Assembly (NCBI RefSeq): GCF_910592395.1
Contig: NC_088326.1
Span: 5,401,001-5,465,000, forward strand
Source of the DNA: Lineus longissimus
Taxonomy: Eukaryota > Nemertea > Pilidiophora > Heteronemertea > Lineidae
Direction of reading: 5' to 3'
DNA length: 64,000 bases
The notes below the pieces were generated by a model that had not been told where the DNA came from, ran no database searches, and was given only the letters and a program-made list of their open reading frames with translations. Of the stretch, positions 54,043 to 64,000 are shown in pieces; the stretch's first letter is position 1, and each line of letters starts with the position of its first letter. A program made the position numbers and the translations under genes.

Positions 54043-57000
54043 GCCTGATATGTAAAGATTCAGTTTTTGAATGTTTTCACTCCATTAATTGGACTCGAAA
54101 GCTGGAAACCGATCGAACGCGACCAGACTAAAATAATATGTAACCGTGGTGCGTTATGTGATGCGGAATCTTTCAAAGGCCAACACTGTTCAATGAATAT
54201 TTGAAATTTGTAATTGGATTTGAAAATTTCAAATTGTGTAGTTACATGTACGTACTGAATATAAATTTTAAAAAAATGCCTGCCGTTTTTTAGACGGATA
54301 AAAAATACTATAGATACTTATAGTTTCAGTAAATTCGTATGCATAATAAATGCACTATGAAATTGTGTATAACTGCATTTGATCTGTTTTTCTGTTTTTC
54401 TGGACCAGCAGTAATTACGAACGGCATACCCATTTGACCTTGCTATTGAATTGCTTCAAAATGTACATATACTGATACACTGACGTGTACGTTAAAGGCT
54501 GAGAACACGAGACATCACAAAAATCGAATCAAAGGTAATCGGATATTTGCCCATATCCAGGGTCGCTGAAGTCACATGAGCAGTGCTCGCGCGCCTGGCC
54601 AATGCTTGTATCCAGCGTACGCTTAGTCAAATAATGCCTTTGCTGGCTTTTTCTCTGAAGACAATCGCCTGTAGCGCTTTCTAGATGAGATTAGCCGACG
54701 ATTCCTGGTTTGCGCACGACGAAATAGGAAGGCTTTGTTTCTGGTTTGTACCGGCTCCTTTGGCCGTAGTGGCCGAAATAGGTCCGATCAGCTTGGTCAC
54801 CTTGTCAACAGTCTACTTGATCATCTTACCGATCATCGCTAAGGCAAGATGATCAAATGGCAGACGAATACATTCTATTCAATTAATATGGTATCATATG
54901 TACTGTGTTTATTTGTACACTCACGCAGGTACAATCTGTGCAAGGGTGGATTGCCAGTGCATCAGTTTGCTCAGTTTACAAAGTATATACGTACGAGGGG
55001 CAACCTTACAAATTACGCGATATAGGGCTCTATTCGTCAATCAAAGGCGACCTGACAAATTTTAACGATATGCATGTAGTGATATATTTTTCATTCAAAG
55101 GGTACATCAAATTTGTTAACACGCAGTTGAAAAAAAAAATCAATAAATGTCTTCCCTTTCATAATGTCCAGTCCTTGCTTCTTCCTTTCAGTAATTCCCT
55201 CATCTTTAGTTGATAAAAGCCTCGACCGGGCCCGCGAAAACTTCGTATTTGTGAGAGAAGGCCAAAATATTGAATTAAACGACTACAGAAAACACGGATT
55301 TACAAGAGACTTACGACTTACTAAACAATATTTAAGATCACCATAATTATACACTCCCTCATTTAACGCAACATTTCCTAAGTCTATATGCATTGTTTTC
55401 TTGAAAGACGGTGCCTTCATTTTTCGCGTTAACAAAATGAATCATCGTTCTCCTAGTGTAACTGAAGCCCTAGTATTAAATGTACCGTTTCTTACACCCA
55501 CCCACCTGACTTAATATGATCTCTACAACAATACGCGATTGTCTTTCCTCTCACCTTCAAGTAAGGTTGCATGTATGAGGCTGATAAACGCATGCCATAG
55601 CTACATGTATATGTTCCTCCTGTGCCTGTGCTCAGCGTCCGTTTTAAGTCAACATCGGTCACAAAAGTGGATGAAATTTCTAAGAACATAAAACCCGGTA
55701 AAATAGTGTTGAACAAAACTAGAGACCTCATATTATAAAATGCCTTTTTCAGCCAGCCGGGGTCACGCACGGAGAAGAGGTCAAATGACTAATGGCATTA
55801 TTTAGGGCTAACTAGGCTGTCGGTTGCCCAGACACCTTCTACTCAACAGTAAGAGTTCTCATTACCGAATTGCACATGAAATGGAAAAATTCGAAATTTG
55901 ACTGAATAACAATGCTTTTCCGATTTCAATCTCACGAGTAGACCCCCGTGCAGCGATCATTTTTGTGCGGATGGGTACAATAGTTCGAACCAAACATACT
56001 GAACTTGAAAGTGAGAAGTATTTCCGGATTCTTTTGAATTTCTAAAATCGAATTTATATTTGGTCACGGGGATGGATTTTCGTAGCTATGAGAATGTAAA
56101 TTCAAAAGACAATATCCAGATCACTTTTTCTTTTTTAAAGCATTCACTGGCTTTCTTGTTGAGACATTTTGAATTAAGATGCGTTTATGAGATGACACCA
56201 CTATTCGCTTTTTAACATGCAGTTCTTTATTAGACACCAACTTTCGGTTTTTTAGCTGGGGTCTGAGCTTTTGATATGCTTGGTCCGAACCATTCATACC
56301 GTAAACAGAAAGTAACATCGCGCTCCACGATCTCGGTTTCGAGTAAAATGAGCCTAAATGCGAATATCCAGTATTTCAGAAAATGTCTGCTATTTTCAAT
56401 AAAAAACGCGTCGATACATATGCTATCACCTGGAAGCGCCAAATTGTATAAAGAATTGCCACTATATATTAGGATTGGTCTCAAGATAAACGACAATGAG
56501 TATTTTTCAATACAAGTCCACAGGAAATACCCACTGCTAACAAGATGCTTCTCCTGACTGTTTGCCAGTTTCCTCCGACCTTGCGCATATTCAAATGGGA
56601 TGTTGTCGTCCTTTTGGTCACCTGATATATACATACTCGATGTTATAGCTTGCATCTTCATGATGATCAATTGTACAGTACGATTTGCAGACCAGGAAAG
56701 GACATAGATACATGTGACTCAGGTCAGACAATGGTGTGATGATACAACGTGGGTTTCTCACGCCTACATCAAGGTCGATCACCGACGCCCCAAGGTCTGC
56801 AATGTTGGCCGAAGACTGCACCTGTTGCTTTCTCAGAATTGCAAATATTGCACAAAAGAAACAATCCTACAGAACGTATATACAACACAGCATCGTTCGC
56901 AATTCCTTTGAATCAAACAAAGTTCTCTTTGCAACTCTCTTGAGGGGGCTGGCAAGAGTTCTTAAAAGACCCTTTCATCTACCGAGGGAGAAACTGGTTG

Positions 57001-57927
57001 CTTGGCAACGGTATCCAAGCAAGCTTGGCTCCTTGGCTACAGGGACGTTCTTTTCACTCCGCAGCTATTTAGTTCTACGGGATTAACTAGAACACATGTA
57101 AATGTAGACAGTGTCTGTTTGATTGTGATTCTGGGGATACTGATTTCTCTAAACGATGCAGGCCTCATGGCAATGGCTGTTGCCCTGCTTAAGCGCGATG
57201 CACCGTCTGCGTATTGAGAGACAGGTAGGCTCAGTGTCTGTACCTGTGTTCTCAAGTGCCGCCATCTTGATTTTGCTGTTTTCTGTACAGCGGGTCATGT
57301 CGTATGTCGCACTTAGACAAGTTGTGTATGCGTATATATGTTAGGTAAAACGGCAGAGAGTTAACCCGTCTGGAAAGCTAGCCGTTCCTTGTGTACTTTC
57401 CAGAGGAGTTGTTGTAAAAGAAATGGAAGGTATACGGGGGGGGGGGGGGGGGGGTCTAAATTTCCACCATTCTAGGTTCATCTTGTGGGCAGGAGTATGG
57501 GGGAATTGGTATAAGTCTCAGTCGCGGGGGGGTTGGGGGGGGGGGGTTATATTGGGCATAATATTACGGAATTAATGTCATGCCAGGCTATTATTATTTT
57601 CGACATAGCTTTTGGTGAATCGCATGCGCAATTGTCTCAGAAAACGTGTTGTGCTTGGCTACATTCTCAAATTGTCTACATGTATATGTCATACAATGTT
57701 TATATACGGCATTTCTTACTAGCCCTGTCGACCTTTAGTTATCTATCGGCTTTTCGCCTACACGCTTGTTCCTAAATCTTTGTCATTGGATGCCTCCTGA
57801 TGTACTGCATTGTTTCGTAAGTACCGTACATGTAACGTATATTTACACCATGTGTTTAAAGGTATGCATACTACAAAGCCCCTATCACTTGATTCAGACT
57901 TAAAACACCTGCAGACTGCATTGTCAC
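54043..57927. other. Intergenic; G-tracts
   Basis: No gene recognised. A minus-strand frame 56670-56230 (146 codons) has a hydrophobic middle and a Lys/Pro end but no known domain and no splice partners. Long G runs lie at about 57436-57453 and 57525-57546. Confidence 0.4.
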
Positions 57928-58228
57928 TTAAAGAGGATTTCGCACGACCAACGTTTCGGTCTACTTTTTGGAGCAAACTTCGTACGAGCAATAAGACAAC
58001 GCCCTTACTGCACATCGGTAGGTATCAAAGCAATCGATGCATCATCAAGTCATACACGAGTTTCTGAATGGGACCTATGGCAGGCCCTATTGTCCTGGTG
58101 TTCATGAAGCCGAGTCTAGCATGCTGATCTGCGCCGGACTATCAACAGGAAATGAGAAGGTTCATGTTAACCGCCCGAGGAAACGTAAAATTGAGGCATA
58201 AATGTTAGTCGTGCGAAATCCCCTTTAA
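57928..58228 (+). mobile_element. TTAA-flanked MITE, copy 2
   Basis: TTAA at both ends (57928, 58225) with inverted ends AAAG[A/G]GGATTTCGCACGAC. The interior is homologous to 2163-2419 in opposite orientation. piggyBac-like by target site. Confidence 0.7.
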
Positions 58229-61200
58229 TAATGAAATGTCCTTTTAAAAAATGTAGTGATGATCATGCTCCCGGGCTCTTGACGTTTTTTCCGACAGGCT
58301 TAGTGAACAAAAAGCTTAGTGAACTGTCTGCAACAATGATTATCCTATTGACACTGACTCAAATATGAACATGACACTGGCACTTACGCGCATGAAACAT
58401 ATACACAGGTAAATGTGACATGACACTTATATCACTTACACAAGACACGAAGTACAATGTAACATGACAATTTTAGACTCCCTGGGCAGTCCATTGCGTC
58501 ATCCTAATTGGATTTCCTAATTGGTGAGGGACGAGGCCGGTCCACTGCGTCCGGAGTGTAAATAACTATGGCACATACGTGGGGTGCAAAGTAACATGAC
58601 ACTTATGACACTTTACACATGTAAATACGGTATAAAATTTCACTTAAACGGTGCACGAAGCAACATGCCACTCTTAAGAAACCTATCACGAAACTCTCAA
58701 AAAATTGGGGAGTTCTGAACGGTAAAACCTAAGTCAGGATAAACTTCCATCGGAAACAGAGACAGATGACGAATTCTGAAGTAGGATGTTGCCAGCAGCC
58801 AAAAACCTATTTTGACCGATTTTATTCAAGCATAGTTAATAAGGACCTGCTCATGACACTACAATAACCGCAAAGGAGACTAGGTTCCCCACGATCTACT
58901 TTTGAAAACTATAGGAAGGAATGGTGAACAATCTGTCTGGCCCCAAGGCCCAAAAGGGTGTGCGGGGGATACCCCCCCCCTCGACTTCGACTTATTACTT
59001 GTGCTTTCACTCACTACCAGAACAAGTACTACCAAAACAAACAGAAAACGTTACAGAAGGAATTATGAAGGGTTCCAACAAGAGGGATAGGGTGGGGTTA
59101 GGGTTCCCCTCCATTGCGCCGAGTAAAACTATGAGTTATCGTAGGGGGGTTCGGGGGAACTCCCCCGACTCAAAGCCGAAGGGGGCTCACTAAGTCTGGG
59201 ACTTGACATATTAGACGTAAACCAACAAGGACAAATACATGTAATATACATGTACGTGGATGACTCGTGGCACCTATACAGAGGGTACGGTGCAACACTA
59301 TTGGCCGTGTATTGTACACGGTGACCCAGGCAATCAGCAATGCAGCTAAAGTCACTGAAAATAGTGCACGAAAGGCGATTTCTGTGGCACAATCACCACG
59401 AGAGATTATTCTACTCTCGTCAGAATACGTTTATTTGCCAACGACGTTCGTAATTACGTGGCCAGCATGAATATGACAAAATGAAGTGTATCGGTATATT
59501 TTTCAATCTTGTCAGGTGTCCGTTTGTTGTTGGTGTCGTTGATTCAACTCCGCTCCGGCCGAAGACAACCGTACTGGTTGTGACTATGGACGGACCATAT
59601 CATCACAACGAGGAACTTTATGACCAGACGGTGGCAGAAGCATTCCAATACGCAATACATTCCAGCACATGTCAAACTAATTTCAGTTTCCTCCACAAGA
59701 GGATGTTTTATATTGACAGCTGACTATACTGTCACCTTTTGGCAATAAAATAATGTCACTCGTTCCATTCCCACTCGATGCAAGTACGTCGTCAGGGGCT
59801 GTTTTGAAGAAGTATCATAGCGAGGGTCATTAGTCGCTACAATGTCATACATATAAAGTGACAACTTGGGCGTGGTATTTACTTGGCTAGGAGGATAATG
59901 ACCCTGCTTGCCACCATGCGCCGCCACTTTTAGCATCACACTAATGCTGAGTTTTAATACAAATTTCCCCAGTGTTGAAAGGCAGACATGGCATGTGAAT
60001 TTCAGGCAGGCCTATGGGTTACACCCCATTCTAGTGCATTTCAGTAACTTTTCAAATGCCCTGTTTGCAGAGGTCACGGTTCAGTTGGAAGCCATTTTTG
60101 TATGAAAAATCAACATCTCTCATGCCCAAATTGTCCCGCATAAGCGTATTTTATAATTGATATATCAGCAAAATCCAGTAAAGTATACTGAATGTGTACA
60201 TACGTGACATTATCGAAATTCAAATGACATAAGTGATAAAAAGTCGGACAGTCGAACTTCCTTTATTGAGCACATGCGAAGACTGTTATAGCGACGAATT
60301 CATAGAGATCTAAGCACATTTCTTTACTATTGCCGGATGATAAAATACTTTTCATGAAAAATCATACCCTTGATAATTAAAGAAGAAGCCTTGCTATCCC
60401 CGTCATGTTACATACAATCATTTTCATTGTTTTACCGCCGCAACGCCGTAGTAGAATTGCTGTGGTAAAAGGTACGGTGTTTGAGAGATTGTAAAACGTC
60501 CGTTCTCTGCTGCGATTATAATTTGATTGCCCAATGTGGGCACAATGTCTGAGGGCATTTCATTGATCTACCCACACTCACGAGGACGCAGAAATTGTTT
60601 TATCAGCCGCAGACCTATCTGCGGTCACGCCCCTGCTACTATCCACGAGTGCAATTTCTGTTGGACGAAACATAATTTTTTGACGCAATATTTTGCGCCT
60701 GGTGAAATACCTGTGTCCCCATTGCTGCTACATCTAATATATCAGCACCTTGATTCTATTGGATTAGCGCATTGTCAGATGGATGATGTGATTATTCACG
60801 GCTCGGGGCAGCGGCGAGGACTGAGATATGAACTTGCGCGATGATTATCAGTGCTAGGAATGCGGGGTTACTTCTAGGTTTCTTGGAAGATACGCTGAGC
60901 ACTGGAAAGTTTTTTTTCCTGCCAGGTTACAAAAAACTGATGTTTAAACGACAGTGCTAATAGTATCATAGGCATTTTCTCAGACTAATTCAAATAAGAC
61001 AAAATTCGAATTCAAATAAGTTTATTGACGCCTTATAAAATTACATTTCATATCAGCGAAAAATACAATAAATTGGTGCAAGTTGCGAAAAAGACAGGTA
61101 GAAAGGTAGTGAAGGATCATGAGCATATATCAAGACCATAAAAAGACAAGAGGAAGTGCAAGTATTGACTTGTTTTAGTATAAAGATATTGTACAAAACG

Positions 61201-64000
61201 AATTCGACTCTCATTGTTAGGATCGACAATGGAATGTATTATGGCAGGTTTTCTAAAGAGAATTTGGAAACATCTCTAGAATGCCCTTCAGATGACATTA
61301 AAGATATAAATAAATCCTTGTCAGAAAGTTGGCCAGTTGAAGGATGCTTTGTCTTTATAAGGTTTTACATAGTGTTTCTTGCAATACTATGTTTTGGACA
61401 ATACAAGAGAAAGTGACATTCATCCCCAACGTCTCTATGTTAAGGGAATGACAGAAGACACAAAATCGTTCGTCTCTTGCAACAACAGGCCTTTCCTCTG
61501 CCAACAATCTCTATTTTAAGCCTATGACAGCTTAACGTAAGACGAGTGAAAGCAACTCTCTTGCTTCTGCTTCTGAGATCATCCAGGTAATTTCAATATT
61601 AAAATTTATCCTCAGACGTAACAAGACTTGTGAACTTGTGTCCATCCTCGACCCTGTATTAATGTGACATATGATCGGAAATATGATTACTCAATACTTC
61701 TGATTTTTTAGATTTGGTAATATATCAAGGAATAGCGCATTTTGACGAAGACGCAACCTTGTGCTGGGGGAGCAGTTAATCTTTGGAGCGCGCATATCGC
61801 ATATAACACATTGTATATTTATTGGGTTTTGGTCACACTGTAATAAAAATAGCCTTATATATCAATAACGTAAACAGTCTGTGGTAATGAAAAAAATAGT
61901 AGCGATAGAATTTATGATGATTGCCATTTGGTCGATATTCACTCGGCTGGTTCCCCATAAAAAATACTGCTCTCCGTGTCGCGCATTTCGACCAAGCCTA
62001 TTTTTAACTGAGTTGATAAGGAAGGGATATTTTGACAACAATTCTGGTCACTTTTTATGGGAAAAATCGCCTTTTCTCACCAGTGTCAGGCTATTGTCCC
62101 ATGACCATTGGCTAGCGTATTGCCTATTGCCAATGCCGATCCCCGCCCCCAATTGACGGCATCCTCGATCAACTCCTTTGCTTGTAGCCTGGGGAGGTCA
62201 TTTTCAAAAATAGCACATCGCTTGATGGTTTGAATAATGAATACGTTCAAAACGCCAGATGCTTTCTAATGGTATGATCTCCGATCGACGGCTTGTGTTT
62301 CTAGTGCAACTTGCACACACACATACAGATGCACTGCTCATCATAATTGCATCAATTTCATGTCGTTATACTGGGAAAAATCACTCAATTTTAAACAGAT
62401 TGTATCAACTAGTGGTTTCATTATGGTTCAGTAGAAAGTAATTAATATATATCAACGCAAATGCATTCACATAATCTTTGAATATTTGAGACCCAACCCA
62501 ATATATATTTAACACGTCCTGGTAACCACCCTCATACTCCGTAAGCGTTTCTGTCACAAAATATTATAGGTGTCTACCATGACACTTTTGACACGAAGAG
62601 ACGAATTTTGTTTGTAACTGACTTCCAATGCAATTGAGGATTAAGGACTGGCTATGATGGTTTTGATTCAATGTATGATCGAATAAGAAAATCTACAAAA
62701 AAAAAAGACTCATTGACGTATAAAAAACCTGAGTGATTCATTGGTAGAAACCTTTTCTTCAAACCACATTTTTAACTATAGTTAGGAATTATAGTTTAAA
62801 TTGAATTGAATCTGTTTCATCGTTCCCTTATACCATCACTACGTTAGACTACATACACCAGCACTAACCATGTGTGCTGATCATATAACTACATTGTAGA
62901 ATAAAAAAGCGCTTTGGGATGGTGTTGGTCACTAGAACTAGCTGGTCTTTTGAATGGCATGTGGATTAATGGCTGAATATCTTTTTGTGGGGATTTCCCA
63001 CATGATATCCTATATCGTACGGTTTTTTTTAAATCTGCAAGATAACAGTTAGAAAAGGATTTACGAAAGAGTAATCCAAAAGTAAGAAGACAACTTTGAC
63101 AATGCGTGCACTATGTTCAACGTTAAAATGCCAAATTAAACGTGTTACGGGAATTTCGATAGCCCGGATCATGGGCGTCCAAATGCGGTGACTAATATAA
63201 CAATAAAAGAGATACAAAAGCTATCATCGGTAGGCCTAGTTATTTCTTATCTACGCAAGCCTTACTATTGAATCTAGGTAACAACTTTATTAACACAATA
63301 TAAAGATAAGTGGCACACACCGTCCAGACTTAGGACGTTAGTCCGAATTAACATTTATATTCAGTCAATGTGCATGTCATTGAAGGATTTCTTGCACTTC
63401 ATACTTCACAGAGTTCAGAGGAAAATATTCTATATTCCGATTTCCGGACTACTATCCGACATAACAGGATGCCTTACCCCGATAATTTAGAAGTCTATCT
63501 CGAAAGAAGAAGGGTGAGTGGGTTTTTTGCATTACTATTCGGTGACGTAAACACGAGAGTCAGAAAAGCGATTGTCTAAAATTGGGTTAAGAGGACCCAG
63601 AAAACACAAAGAAATGGATGCTTGTCCGTGAAAAATCTCATTCTGCCCCCCCCCCGCACGCACCCGACCAGAACCCTAGCTATACGCTCATGTTAAGGTG
63701 TCTGGGCAACAAGAATGTTTTTAGAAATTTTGTTCTCGCAGACGACTTATCATCGAGGACACGAATAATTCTTGGGGACAAATTTTGTTATCCCGTAGCT
63801 ATTATTATTATTAGAATGTTGTTCCAGGTTTACTTAATCCTAAACCCACAAAATAAGAGTGATAATATGATAGTAATTCTGTTATTTCTATGATATGCCA
63901 TCATAGTACACATGCCCAGGGCACTAAAATCATTAGGTTACGTAAACCTTCATTACTACATACAGTTAATATTAAGCTCACCTGGGGGCAAGCTTGTACG
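58229..64000. other. Intergenic to window end, no gene recognised
   Basis: Short frames only; the longer ones (60527-60844, 61156-61416, 63370-63579 on plus) have no family signature. A G/C-rich hairpin with GGGGGAACTCCCCC lies near 59150-59168. A C run lies near 58971. Confidence 0.4.

Overview
The window is animal nuclear DNA with roughly 40% GC. Genes are sparse, a GT-AG intron is visible, and DNA-transposon, foldback and tyrosine-recombinase retroelement remnants are abundant. The recognisable coding families are class A GPCRs, a TRPV-type channel and a DIRS-order element. A marine invertebrate such as an amphioxus or another invertebrate deuterostome fits, but this is a low-confidence inference: no single sequence proves the species. 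No rRNA, tRNA or CRISPR was found.

Layout. 0-11.9 kb: no convincing gene. This part is a patchwork of foldback and inverted-repeat elements, a TTAA-flanked MITE, a Mutator-like element, a GAT/GAC triplet tract and nested palindromes. 11.9-31.9 kb: a plus-strand array of intronless class A GPCR genes. It has one old internally deleted relic (11983), then A-type and B-type copies alternating in about 6.87-kb tandem units: A1 (13708, nonsense), B1 (15727, intact), A2 (20577, intact), B2 (22596, 1-nt frameshift), an A/B mosaic (27451, intact) and a sixth copy (30649, intact). Each unit also carries shards: TM7 ends of the receptor, a signal-peptide-like exon, a repeated module of unknown coding content, and, on the minus strand, the pore region of a TRPV-like channel. 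32.2-33.1 kb: a decayed minus-strand ankyrin N-terminus that looks like the other half of a TRPV gene. 33.96-40.03 kb: a complete DIRS-order retrotransposon on the minus strand, with gag, RT-RNase H-Dam-like and tyrosine recombinase regions. Its split direct repeats (A1 ... B1-A2 ... B2) place it nearest the PAT-like type. The recombinase frame is intact; gag and RT carry homopolymer frameshifts and stops. 40.88-41.9 kb: about four tandem copies of a 289-bp repeat. 42.0-44.35 kb: a two-exon GPCR gene on the minus strand, related to the array by motif, with a TTAA MITE seven bases inside its intron. 47.85-49.25 kb: a decayed Harbinger-type transposon with its terminal inverted repeats. 50.1-54.0 kb: three further TIR elements. 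54-64 kb: one more TTAA MITE and otherwise nothing I can call.

How it fits together: the locus reads as a lineage-specific receptor array growing and shrinking by unequal exchange, conversion and single-base lesions. It apparently grew through or beside an old TRPV gene whose pieces were copied along with it. The receptors should act at the plasma membrane through G proteins. The N-F-x-x-Y motif in TM7 and C-x-L-P in TM6 suggest the peptide-receptor (FMRFamide-receptor/GPR139-like) side of class A, but the ligand is unknown.
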